A stretch of 63,301 bases of DNA from a virus: IMG/VR virus record IMGVR_UViG_3300035698_016184, positions 1 to 63,301 of that record; one strand, given 5' to 3'. Positions 1 through 7,071 of the stretch are shown here, piece by piece. The position numbers and the translations under genes are program-made. Positions within the stretch are counted from its first letter, which is position 1, and each line of letters begins with the position of its first letter. The notes beneath the pieces were generated by a model, which worked only from the letters and a program-made list of their open reading frames with translations, was not told where the DNA came from and searched no databases.

Positions 1-97
1 AATTGTTTTTAATTGTTTTTAATTGTTTTTAATTGTTTTTAATTGTTTTTAATTGTTTTTAATTGTTTTTAATTGTTTTAAAATTGTTTTAAAATTG
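1..97. repeat. Tandem decamer repeat (AATTGTTTTT)n
   Basis: Seven perfect copies of AATTGTTTTT run from base 1 to 70, followed by three degenerating copies to about base 97. The array is cut by the window edge, so its full length is unknown. It is purely A/T/G with no ORF. It could be an origin-like AT-rich region, a recombination remnant or a contig-end artefact; the sequence alone does not decide. Confidence 0.9.
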
Positions 98-233
98 AAT
101 CTTAATAAATAAAAGTTTTAAAGTAAAACTATCTGAGAGAATGAGAGGTACAATAGAGTCAGAACTCTTTAATTATAAAAGTCTAAGTGACAATTAAATA
201 ACTCTTCCCCGTTCAGTTTGAAAACTTTGTTGA
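95..233. repeat. Long direct repeat, copy A
   Basis: This unit starts with TTGAATCTTAATAAATAAAAG and ends with TTGAAAACTTTGTTGA. It recurs at 267-397 with few substitutions and one short deletion (copy A has an extra GAGAATGA-like stretch near 137-148). The first ~29 bases of the unit occur a third time at 230-258. No ORF is seen. The unit contains a small inverted repeat (AGAGT/ACTCT) and a TTGAAA -35-like element near its end. Confidence 0.85.
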
Positions 234-266
234 ATCTTAATAAATAAAAGTTTTAAAGTTTTAAAG

Positions 267-397
267 TTGAATCTTAATAAATAAAAGTTTTAAAGTAAAA
301 CTATCTGAGAGGTACGATAGAGTCAGAACTCTTTAACTATAAAAGTCTAAGTGACAATTAAGTAACTCATCCCCGTTCAGTTTGAAAACTTTGTTGA
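267..397. repeat. Long direct repeat, copy B
   Basis: Second copy of the unit at 95-233. Its 3' end supplies the -35-like TTGAAA of the promoter candidate directly upstream of the endolysin gene, so the duplication may have duplicated a promoter or operator region. Between the copies lies a partial third copy of the first ~29 bases. Confidence 0.85.
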
Positions 398-410
398 GTA
401 GATTTAAAAT
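382..410 (+). promoter_or_regulatory. sigma70-like promoter candidate upstream of endolysin
   Basis: TTGAAA (382-387), 17-base spacer, TAAAAT (405-410): 5/6 matches to each consensus hexamer. It lies 17 bases before the ATG at 428, and a GGAG at 412-415 could serve as ribosome binding site. This looks like recognition by host RNA polymerase rather than by the phage late sigma factor. Copy A of the repeat has the same -35 but a poorer -10 (TAAATA). Confidence 0.55.
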
Positions 411-427
411 CGGAGATAGTTACTATA

Positions 428-1153
428 ATGAAAAGAATAACAACTATACCAGTCAAAGATTTAGATTCTTGTTACTTAGACAGTAAAGGAAACAGGCTAA
501 AGGTTTCAGCTTTTAACAATATCGGACAAAAAGGGAATTTTCTAGCTCCAGATTTTATTGAAATTCTATTAAGAGTAAGAGATAAAGTTGAAGCTAAAGG
601 CGGAAATCTTTATATAGTAGACCTCTTTAGAAGCTGGAAGACGCAAGCTGAAGCTCGGGAAGCTTACAAGTCAGGAAAGAAACCTTTCGTCGCCAGACCT
701 GGACATAGCTTCCATAATTCAGGTAGAGCCGTAGATATTTCTCTGAAAGATTTGAAATTTGCCAATGTAGCAAAGAAAGATTGGTTGAAAGTTTTTTGGG
801 AAATAGCTAAACCTGAAGGGCTTCTACCTATCATAAAAGCTCCGAGCATGAACGCTTCAGAAGCCTGGCATTTTGATGCACCAGGCACAGATTGGTCGCC
901 TGCTTACGAGAAGCTCAGTTACGACGAAGTCGCCAAATGTTGCGTTCTGGATATAGGAGAATGGCACCACCCTGACGACTCAGAAGAAAAAGTTCTAGCA
1001 ATGTTTATTCAGGCTCAATTAATTCGATTGGGAAACTTTGAGATTGGTAAGGTTGATGGGATCATTGGTAAAAAAAGCTTAGCGGCACTTATCGAATACG
1101 AGATAACAGGGTTGGAATTGTCGGTTATAGCAGAAATACTTAAGGGGCTATGA
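428..1153 (+). CDS. Endolysin: M15-family peptidase with C-terminal cell-wall-binding-like region
   Basis: Predicted zinc D-Ala-D-Ala carboxypeptidase or L-Ala-D-Glu endopeptidase (M15/VanY-like) that cuts peptidoglycan peptides at lysis. The motif HSFHNSGRAVDIS (about residues 93-105) supplies the first zinc His and the Asp, and EAWHFD (about 145-150) supplies the catalytic Glu and the last His; both are hallmark M15 motifs. Residues ~185-241 resemble a peptidoglycan-binding helical module (IGKVDGIIGKKSLAAL). There is no signal peptide, so export would need a holin or a transglycosylase-dependent route. It is first in a run of envelope-directed genes. Confidence 0.85.
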   Translation: MKRITTIPVKDLDSCYLDSKGNRLKVSAFNNIGQKGNFLAPDFIEILLRVRDKVEAKGGNLYIVDLFRSWKTQAEAREAYKSGKKPFVARPGHSFHNSGRAVDISLKDLKFANVAKKDWLKVFWEIAKPEGLLPIIKAPSMNASEAWHFDAPGTDWSPAYEKLSYDEVAKCCVLDIGEWHHPDDSEEKVLAMFIQAQLIRLGNFEIGKVDGIIGKKSLAALIEYEITGLELSVIAEILKGL

Positions 1154-1188
1154 ATCCAACTACTATCCCTTAAATAAGCAGATGCTGC

Positions 1189-1217
1189 TTGACAATCCAC
1201 TTGTTATCAGGTAGCAT
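1189..1217 (+). promoter_or_regulatory. sigma70-like promoter candidate
   Basis: A perfect TTGACA (1189-1194), a 17-base spacer and TAGCAT (1212-1217, 4/6) lie in the 136-base gap after the endolysin gene and ahead of the small genes from 1290. The consensus -35 with ideal spacing makes chance less likely, but there is no transcript evidence. Confidence 0.5.
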
Positions 1218-1289
1218 TTCTGATCCCACTATTTGCTTTTTTGTTAGTGCTTGGCGTATTAAGCTCTTGAATGGTTATGGGGTTTTCTT

Positions 1290-1694
1290 GTGTTGGTGAA
1301 ATTTGTTGAATTTGATATAGGCTTTATAGAGCTTATTGCACTCGGATCCTCTTCGGAGGCTGAGTGTAAGGAAGTAATACATGTACCATCTCCGAGCCTT
1401 GTATTAAAACATCAAGAAATGGTGTTTGAGGTCAAAACTGGCCACTTTAAGGGCCGCTATAAAGTAAAATGTTTTTCAACTTACGAAAAGAGAAAAAATA
1501 TGAAAATTATACCTCCAGACTCAATGGATGACATTCAATTCATAGTAGACGAAGTGAATAAAAAATGGAATTCTGTGATCGCCGCCAACCACACCGGCAT
1601 TAGTCTTGAGAAAAATTTCGACTTGCTAACTAAAGCGGCGAAGCAACTTGAGCTTTTTTCTTCGACTGCCTTAATGGAAGTCGACGATGAATAA
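1290..1694 (+). CDS. Hypothetical protein, 134 aa
   Basis: I do not recognise a family. The protein is mixed alpha/beta with no signal peptide or membrane segment, and its last ~60 residues look helical. The start is uncertain: GTG at 1290 has no clear Shine-Dalgarno, and GTG at 1296 is an alternative. It overlaps the next gene by 8 bases, which suggests translational coupling. Confidence 0.6.
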   Translation: MLVKFVEFDIGFIELIALGSSSEAECKEVIHVPSPSLVLKHQEMVFEVKTGHFKGRYKVKCFSTYEKRKNMKIIPPDSMDDIQFIVDEVNKKWNSVIAANHTGISLEKNFDLLTKAAKQLELFSSTALMEVDDE

Positions 1695-1878
1695 GACAGT
1701 TTTTGTTTATGCGGATGACTGGGAAGCGCTTTATATCGACGGAAAATCAGTGGCTCAAGCGAGCACCCTTACGGTCGAAGATGTTGCGGAAGCAATAGTT
1801 CGAGCTGGGGAAGTGTCCATATTTAAATATGCTGCTTCTGAACCTGTCGCTGAGTTAGGTCATTACCTGAACTTTTAA
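1687..1878 (+). CDS. Hypothetical small protein, 63 aa
   Basis: Short soluble acidic protein (N-terminus MNKTVFVYADDWEALYIDG). The ATG overlaps the previous gene's last codons, a typical coupled arrangement. No family is recognised. It is supported by phase, overlap and absence of a competing ORF. Confidence 0.6.
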   Translation: MNKTVFVYADDWEALYIDGKSVAQASTLTVEDVAEAIVRAGEVSIFKYAASEPVAELGHYLNF

Positions 1879-1928
1879 CGGATGTTGTCTTGGAGGGTTG
1901 ACAACGGGGCGAAGATAAGGTAATCTTA

Positions 1929-2393
1929 ATGCACACCTCAAGAGAAAGTATTACACATATGAGATATATCACACTTTTGTTATGTTTGGCTGTGGGCTGC
2001 GCCCAGCCTTTTGGACCCTCGCATCACGAATACACAACTTCGACAGGTATTGAGGTCCGAGCAAACGGCGCAGCGCCCGCCCAAACAGATTTCGACAGTG
2101 CGGTAAGCCGTTCTTCGAAATACGCCCAGGGCTCACTCGATGGATTAATGGTTGTATTTACCTCAGACGGATGGTCGGTTCGAAAACATTGTTATGAACC
2201 CGAAGACAAACCTCTTGGTTATGGCGGATGCTATAAGCCGAGCTCAGACTCTGTTTTGGTAGAATATAGAGATTCGTGGGAATTCGTATTGATACATGAG
2301 CTGACGCATGTCAGACTTGATAGATACGCCCAAGACCCTGACGCCAATCATTTAGGTAACGTCTGGGAAGAAATCATGAGCAAGGAGTTTTAA
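1929..2393 (+). CDS. HExxH-containing lipoprotein (putative metalloprotease)
   Basis: The N-terminus MRYITLLLCLAVGC is a lipoprotein signal peptide with lipobox AVGC, so the protein should be exported and lipid-anchored. The C-terminal part contains IHELTHVRL, an HExxH zinc motif, followed by a further His and VWEE, as expected of a small zinc protease. A related arrangement (IHELLHM, His, VWE) occurs in the lipoprotein at 2513, suggesting paralogues. ATG at 1929 has an AAGG 8 bases upstream; ATG at 1959, directly before the signal peptide, is an equally good start. Protease activity is inferred from the motif only. Its role may be envelope degradation or surface modification. Confidence 0.7.
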   Translation: MHTSRESITHMRYITLLLCLAVGCAQPFGPSHHEYTTSTGIEVRANGAAPAQTDFDSAVSRSSKYAQGSLDGLMVVFTSDGWSVRKHCYEPEDKPLGYGGCYKPSSDSVLVEYRDSWEFVLIHELTHVRLDRYAQDPDANHLGNVWEEIMSKEF

Positions 2394-2394
2394 A

Positions 2395-2592
2395 GTGAAC
2401 GGTAGAGATAGAGGCTGGCGCCGATACAAAAGAAGGATCCGGCAAATCCATCGACAGAAAGTAAAATTCTTAAAATTCGTTAAAGAACTTTCACTAGAAA
2501 GCGAGCCGCCTGATGACAAATACTTACGTGAGATCAAGAAATCGAAATACACAGACGAAGAAGTTCTTCTGTCTGTTACTGATGTGCCTTAG
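2395..2592 (+). CDS. Hypothetical very basic small protein, 65 aa
   Basis: The GTG start at 2395 is preceded by a strong AAGGAG 7 bases upstream, located in the tail of the previous gene. The first 30 residues are rich in Arg/Lys (RDRGWRRYKRRIRQIHRQK), which would suit nucleic-acid or membrane-phosphate binding. Its last 80 bases overlap the start of the lipoprotein gene at 2513 in another frame. No family is recognised. Confidence 0.55.
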   Translation: MNGRDRGWRRYKRRIRQIHRQKVKFLKFVKELSLESEPPDDKYLREIKKSKYTDEEVLLSVTDVP

Positions 2593-3085
2593 TGCTTTAT
2601 CGGCTTGCTCGCATGTAGCGGTTTTGTCGAACGGTACCAAGCTCAACGAACAACTAGCAAGGTTGCCCGCCTGGCGCTTTGAGTTAGCATTCTCGGTCAT
2701 CGAAAATTCTTCTCTGATTAAAAATGAGGATTTATTAAGGCTCCGTCGCCGCTTGTATTTTGATGATGTCGAAATTTTAGTGACCGACGAAAGTTTTGAG
2801 TGCCCGATGTCGCTAGGTAAGTGCTCAGGTTTTGTTTCTTTTTCTAGAAATAAAAATTTGTGGCAAATTTGGATTAAATATGCTAGTCGCCTCGGTGATA
2901 CTGCATTCATTCATGAGCTTTTGCACATGGCTTTGCCGAATTCTTTACGTCATGCAGATAGAACTGTCTGGGAGCTGGCATGCCCTCCAACAGATGACAC
3001 CTGCAAGTCGAAGACGTTAGAATATAAGCTAGAAAAAGAATTATTGCGAAGAGAGCGGGAGTTTGAAGAAAAGTATAAATATTGA
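2513..3085 (+). CDS. HExxH-containing lipoprotein, paralogue of the 1929 product
   Basis: A basic N-terminus is followed by a hydrophobic stretch and lipobox (FFCLLLMCLSALSAC), so it is a predicted lipoprotein. IHELLHMAL followed by RHADRTVWELAC gives HExxH, then a third His 8 residues on, then VWE; the 1929 product has the same order. The gene begins inside the preceding small gene, an out-of-frame overlap of 80 bases. That recalls nested spanin genes, but the overlapping partner has no membrane segment. Zinc-dependent activity is an inference. Confidence 0.68.
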   Translation: MTNTYVRSRNRNTQTKKFFCLLLMCLSALSACSHVAVLSNGTKLNEQLARLPAWRFELAFSVIENSSLIKNEDLLRLRRRLYFDDVEILVTDESFECPMSLGKCSGFVSFSRNKNLWQIWIKYASRLGDTAFIHELLHMALPNSLRHADRTVWELACPPTDDTCKSKTLEYKLEKELLRREREFEEKYKY

Positions 3086-3153
3086 AATTTTCCCTTGCTT
3101 TATGACTTTATTTAGTTTAATGTATTAAACAATCAGAATGAAAGGCGGCGACG

Positions 3154-4005
3154 ATGAAACCTAACGAGCCAGAAAAAACAATTAACTTGAGCAGTGCTCT
3201 AATCGTATTTTTTGTAATGGGGATATTGAGCTTTGGTATGTTTGGAGTTATTGCGTCCGAAATAAAAGATCTACGGATCGGATACGGAACGCAGAAAGAG
3301 AAATTAGAGCTTCAGTCACTTGAAATGAGAGACCTGAAGCGAACGACACATGAATTGTCCGAACTGGACCTAGATTTTTTAGCGTTTTCAGAGCAGGTGG
3401 AAGTTCAGTCTCGGCTAACTTCAGAAAAGATAACAATAATTGAAGAGTCCTTAAGTCCTGCGAATGTTCGTTGGGCAAAGATTAAAAAAATCCGAACCGC
3501 AGTCAAAGAGAGTATCTCGAAATTTCGATATAGAAATAAGTTAGGGTCGGTGGGCGTGACAACGTACGCCAGCGCTGTTGTGGATTACTCTGAAAAATTT
3601 GACGTTCCAATTGCGCTCATCCTGTCGATGACTCGGCGTGAATCGGCCTTCAACCCCGGAGCTTATTCGTCAGCCGGGGCAGTAGGACTAATGCAAGTGA
3701 TGCCTTCCACAGCCCGTGAGATAGCTTCAGATTTGGGTTATCGACACTACAGCTTATATAAAATTCGAGACAACGTGATGTTTGGCGTTTACTATATCAT
3801 GAAGATGCTTGACGAATTCGAAAAATATAAAGACAAAGTGAGCCTGGCTGTCAAAGCTTACAACTGCGGCCCGACTTACACAAAGAAGGTCATCGCCGGA
3901 GAGTATAAAGACTACCCTTCGGAAACTCGTGAGTATGAATTGAAAATCCTAGGAAGTGAGGTTGAAGATGGATTCATCCATTATTATCAAAATCTTGGTC
4001 TGTAG
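3154..4005 (+). CDS. Membrane-anchored lytic transglycosylase (SLT, GH23-like)
   Basis: Cleaves the MurNAc-GlcNAc bond of peptidoglycan. A single N-terminal membrane anchor (about residues 14-35) is followed by a coiled stalk (about 40-125) and a C-terminal SLT domain. The catalytic Glu lies in TRRESAFNP, followed by GAVGLMQVMPSTA and AVKAYNCGP, the three classic SLT signatures. The ATG at 3154 has AAAGG 9 bases upstream. With the M15 endolysin upstream it gives a two-enzyme set against glycan and peptide bonds. The periplasm-facing anchored form could act at entry, at lysis, or to remodel the wall during infection. Confidence 0.85.
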   Translation: MKPNEPEKTINLSSALIVFFVMGILSFGMFGVIASEIKDLRIGYGTQKEKLELQSLEMRDLKRTTHELSELDLDFLAFSEQVEVQSRLTSEKITIIEESLSPANVRWAKIKKIRTAVKESISKFRYRNKLGSVGVTTYASAVVDYSEKFDVPIALILSMTRRESAFNPGAYSSAGAVGLMQVMPSTAREIASDLGYRHYSLYKIRDNVMFGVYYIMKMLDEFEKYKDKVSLAVKAYNCGPTYTKKVIAGEYKDYPSETREYELKILGSEVEDGFIHYYQNLGL

Positions 4006-5251
4006 TTTGACATTTTCTTCCGGGTGTAAATTAGGCGACGAGCTGAATAAGCTTTGCGGAAACGTTGGTGAAGGATGTTATGCCGTCGAAACCGATTTAT
4101 TTACTAGTGAAATACCTTCCGGCTACACTCACGCTCAATTATTCGAACTGACAGTGGATGGTTTGGTCGGAAGCTGTGAATTAGGCGTTCCGGAATGTAA
4201 CGACGACGGAGAAATTGTAGCTTGTAGAAACGCAGTCTACCCAAGTGAAGAAGTGTGTGATAACAAAGATAATAATTGTGATAGTTACACCGACAACGGC
4301 GTACCCTTCCTGGCTGTTCCGATGATTGACCTCGGTGGGCCAAACGATGTATGTCTACCTCTAGGTGAATGCGGAAAAAGTTACTCTGTATGTTTGGGCG
4401 GCGAATACGTTTGCAATCATGAGCCTAGAGAAGAAGTGTGTGATGGTAAAGATAATGACTGTAACGGAATCTCTGATGAAGGTTTAGATCCGGGACTTTC
4501 GTGTTTCAGCGACGAAATATGGAAGTCGATAAACGGTGATTGTAGAACGGGTGTAGTTAGGTGTACTCACGGACAATTCATATGTGAGGGCCAGGTATTG
4601 CCACAACCTGAAAGGTGTGACGGCACAGACAATGATTGTAATGGGTTCATCGACGATACCGTCGAGGCCATATACAAGGATGTCGACCTAATGTTTGTAA
4701 TAGATACTTCGGAATCAATGTGTCCTTACATATCGGCGATAAAAGAAGCGATACATTACTACGCAGATCAATTTGATGAGCTACCTAACTTTCGCTGGGG
4801 CCTCATAGACATGACGCCAGCTAGTTCTGAAACCGGAAGTGAAGGCATGGAGGTACTTGTTAATTTTTCAAATCTTAGTGACTTTCAAGAAGCTTTGTTG
4901 AGTATGGATTGTGTAGGCTCAGCAAAAGAGCCTAATATTGACGCAATATACAATGTGTGCTCGTACAACATTGACCCGGCTTTAGACTGGAGGATCAATG
5001 TCGACAGCGCCGTACTAAGCTTTACGGATGAGGTTCCTCAAACTTTTGCGAACCCCCTGAACAACCAAGCCCTAACAACTGCAGTTTGCCTTGAGTCGGG
5101 TATAATCCCTTATCAGTGGTCAGCGCACCCGGCGGGGTTTCAATCGATGGTGGAAGACGCCGCCGGCATGCATTTTGATATATCGACTGATTGGCTCAGC
5201 GTGTTTGAAGATTTAGGTCAAATAGCGCTAGGGACCTGCATTCAGAATTAG
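3968..5251 (+). CDS. Lipoprotein with three MopE-type Cys/Asp motifs and a vWA-like domain
   Basis: ATG at 3968 precedes a lipoprotein signal peptide (lipobox FSSGC). An in-frame GTG at 3956 is possible, but the GAGG just before 3968 favours the later start. Three motifs, EVCDNKDNNCDSYTDNG, EVCDGKDNDCNGISDEG and ERCDGTDNDCNGFIDD, match the putative metal-binding motif of the MopE family, common in secreted proteins of Myxococcota and relatives. The C-terminal ~200 residues start with DLMFVIDTSESM, a MIDAS-type DxSxS, so a vWA-like fold is likely. It overlaps the transglycosylase gene. Probably an acquired host-surface gene; its role in the phage is unknown. Confidence 0.78.
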   Translation: MDSSIIIKILVCSLTFSSGCKLGDELNKLCGNVGEGCYAVETDLFTSEIPSGYTHAQLFELTVDGLVGSCELGVPECNDDGEIVACRNAVYPSEEVCDNKDNNCDSYTDNGVPFLAVPMIDLGGPNDVCLPLGECGKSYSVCLGGEYVCNHEPREEVCDGKDNDCNGISDEGLDPGLSCFSDEIWKSINGDCRTGVVRCTHGQFICEGQVLPQPERCDGTDNDCNGFIDDTVEAIYKDVDLMFVIDTSESMCPYISAIKEAIHYYADQFDELPNFRWGLIDMTPASSETGSEGMEVLVNFSNLSDFQEALLSMDCVGSAKEPNIDAIYNVCSYNIDPALDWRINVDSAVLSFTDEVPQTFANPLNNQALTTAVCLESGIIPYQWSAHPAGFQSMVEDAAGMHFDISTDWLSVFEDLGQIALGTCIQN

Positions 5252-5274
5252 AACGAAGGACAATTTTAGATTTT

Positions 5275-5478
5275 ATGCCAATATATGAATATAAATGTTT
5301 GACTTGCGAAAATGTTTTTGAAGTTATTCGGAAATTTTCCGAGATGGATGATGAATTGCCCTGTTCGGAAGTTGAGTGTCCGATCAAAGGAGCTACGAAC
5401 GAACCAAAAGAAAAACAAAACAGCCTATCAAACTTTGCATTAAAGGGCTCAGGCTGGTATAAGACAGATTATAAGTGA
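5275..5478 (+). CDS. FmdB-like zinc-ribbon small protein
   Basis: Starts MPIYEYKCLTCENVFEV, a close match to the FmdB/zinc-ribbon family N-terminus (YEYxCxxC), and ends GSGWYKTDYK, the usual family tail. The second metal pair is only CSEVEC rather than a clean CxxC, so zinc binding may be altered. Such proteins are frequent in phages; function is unknown, possibly nucleic-acid binding. There is no strong ribosome binding site (GAAGGA about 14 bases upstream). Confidence 0.75.
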   Translation: MPIYEYKCLTCENVFEVIRKFSEMDDELPCSEVECPIKGATNEPKEKQNSLSNFALKGSGWYKTDYK

Positions 5479-5500
5479 TTAAGAAGAAAGAAGGTTGATT

Positions 5501-5818
5501 ATGGTGTGGATGATTTCTTTTTGTGTAGTTTTTACTTTGTGGGTCTTGACGACGTTCTTGTTGTTTAAGATGTCACGTCAAGTTCGAAACTACGAGTATT
5601 TCTACGAAGATACGTTAGAGGATATAGGTTTCGCAAGAAACATTTTTGATGAGTTAGTGAACCACCGGTCATTGCTGAGCGACGACCCTGACATTCAAAG
5701 AGTAACGCAAGTACTTGCTGTAACTTTGGATATAATTAATGGATATATAAACTATGACAGAAGTAAGAGAATTAAAAGCGGAAAAACCGCAGAAAGCGAG
5801 AAGAAAAAGAAAGAATAA
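5501..5818 (+). CDS. Small membrane protein, 105 aa
   Basis: ATG at 5501 follows AGAAGG at 6-base spacing; an upstream in-frame TTG (5495) is less likely. One transmembrane helix sits at about residues 3-23, followed by a cytoplasmic helical region and a Lys/Glu-rich tail. Its 3' end overlaps the sigma-factor gene by 65 bases. No named family is recognised. Confidence 0.65.
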   Translation: MVWMISFCVVFTLWVLTTFLLFKMSRQVRNYEYFYEDTLEDIGFARNIFDELVNHRSLLSDDPDIQRVTQVLAVTLDIINGYINYDRSKRIKSGKTAESEKKKKE

Positions 5819-6482
5819 CTATTTTGATGAAGCAGAGCCCGGCATCCGAAACTTTCAAAAAGCCGAAACGATTGAAGAGAAAAATCAGATATTTTCCCAG
5901 GAAATCCGTCCGGGTTTCCTTAAGCTTATAGAGAATACGTTCTTTGTGCATAAATTCAACACTCAGCTCGACGACGTCGAAGAACTCAAGGCTGACTGTC
6001 TATCTTTCCTGTTCGAAACAATCGATAAGTTCAACCCCGACCTTGGATTCAAAGCTTTCTCCTATTTCGGGATGGTTACCAAGAATTGGTTCATTCAAAG
6101 GACTAAAAAAAGCAAAAAGAAAAAACAGGAAGAAGTTTGCCTTGATGATACGGTAATCAACTACCTGGAAAAATCAGGGAAAGACGGAGCTATCGTATCT
6201 TACGAAGAAGACTTGATCCGAGAAGAGTTTTTGTGCGTCCTGAAGGACGATATCTACTCTTGGCGAGAGAAGTTCGAGAAACCTCAAGAAAAAATAGTAC
6301 TCGAAGCCATTATTATACTTTTGGAAAATCCTGATTTAATATCGCTCTATAATAAAAAGGGCATATATTTATACATGAGAGAAATCACCGGCCTGACAAC
6401 TAAACAAGTGGTTGTGAATTTAACTAAATTCCGAAAAAGGTATGATATCTTAAAAAAGCGATATCACGAAGGTATAATTTAA
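5754..6482 (+). CDS. Late-transcription sigma factor, T4 gp55-like
   Basis: A sigma70 region-2-like segment is visible: FNPDLGFKAFSYFGMVTKNW followed by IQRTKKSKKKK (about residues 93-125), matching the core-binding and -10-recognition part of small phage sigma factors. Length (242 aa) is slightly above T4 gp55 (185 aa). The C-terminal ~70 residues are helical and basic and could replace region 4 or bind a clamp. It would direct RNA polymerase to late promoters lacking a -35; the octamers listed at 8284, 25379, 41946, 53866 and elsewhere are candidate sites. The start lies inside the previous gene. Confidence 0.78.
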   Translation: MTEVRELKAEKPQKARRKRKNNYFDEAEPGIRNFQKAETIEEKNQIFSQEIRPGFLKLIENTFFVHKFNTQLDDVEELKADCLSFLFETIDKFNPDLGFKAFSYFGMVTKNWFIQRTKKSKKKKQEEVCLDDTVINYLEKSGKDGAIVSYEEDLIREEFLCVLKDDIYSWREKFEKPQEKIVLEAIIILLENPDLISLYNKKGIYLYMREITGLTTKQVVVNLTKFRKRYDILKKRYHEGII

Positions 6483-6836
6483 ATGGCAGACATAGAAAGA
6501 GATGATGTAATAAATCTTTACGATAAAGTCAAGCGACAATTTGAAGAAGATCGAACTTTGGTGAAAGACGTGTTTGATGAACTCCGCGAGTATGTCACCG
6601 CCGAACCTGCTAGGTACATGGAGTGCGGCGACACCTTGGGCAAATATGCAGACTTGATGATTAAGCAAACGAGTCAGGTTTTAGACTTTGCTAAGTTGAT
6701 TAGTAAAGAAGTTGAGTCTACTGGTGATTTAAGCCTTGAAGATTACGACTTCATCGACAACCAGATTACGGATTTAGGGTCCGAAACTGCAGAAGGAGAA
6801 AGCGAAGAAACAGAAGAGGTCGAGAGTGGCGATTGA
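6483..6836 (+). CDS. Hypothetical acidic helical protein, 117 aa
   Basis: Begins directly after the sigma-factor stop. Predicted all-helical, with a strongly acidic C-terminal tail rich in Glu/Ser. The segment KYADLMIKQTSQVLDFAKLI recalls uncharacterised T4-type proteins, but I cannot name it. Overlaps the next gene by 11 bases. Confidence 0.6.
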   Translation: MADIERDDVINLYDKVKRQFEEDRTLVKDVFDELREYVTAEPARYMECGDTLGKYADLMIKQTSQVLDFAKLISKEVESTGDLSLEDYDFIDNQITDLGSETAEGESEETEEVESGD

Positions 6837-7071
6837 AGACGAAGACACCTCGGACCTAATCTTCCGACACCAAAGTTTACTAGAGAAATATGTGCCACTA
6901 GCAGCTCACCTGAACGAAGAATTGGATAAATTTGGAAAATACCGAAAAGAACTCCAGGTTATTACAGTGGAATTGAACACCCGAGGCGTAAGCCCGGAGG
7001 ACCCAGAGCGACTTAGGACTATAGTAGAACAAGCTCTGAAGGGTAAGAATGCGAAAACCGATACGGCCTAA
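6826..7071 (+). CDS. Hypothetical helical protein, 81 aa
   Basis: GTG start at 6826 with AGAGG a few bases upstream inside the previous gene. Sequence is mostly helical or coiled (LLEKYVPLAAHLNEELDKF). It overlaps the spike gene by 23 bases, so the three genes 6483-8284 look translationally coupled. No family is recognised. Confidence 0.6.
   Translation: MAIEDEDTSDLIFRHQSLLEKYVPLAAHLNEELDKFGKYRKELQVITVELNTRGVSPEDPERLRTIVEQALKGKNAKTDTA

Noticed and set aside
1-410. CRISPR array
   Set aside because: The decamers have no spacers, and the longer units are two adjacent near-identical copies without regular unique spacers.
2524-2910. A 128-codon - strand frame opposite the second HExxH lipoprotein
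   Set aside because: The + strand frame has a signal peptide, lipobox and zinc motif; the - strand product has no recognisable feature or ribosome binding site.
3074-3081. T4-like late promoter TATAAATA at the end of the second HExxH lipoprotein gene
   Set aside because: It lies inside the coding end (AAG-TAT-AAA-TAT-TGA) and is the only exact match I noticed; the CTAyTTA octamer is the recurring signal instead.
4104-4343. - strand frame opposite the MopE motifs
   Set aside because: It results from repeated codons of the Cys/Asp-rich + strand motifs; no supporting feature.
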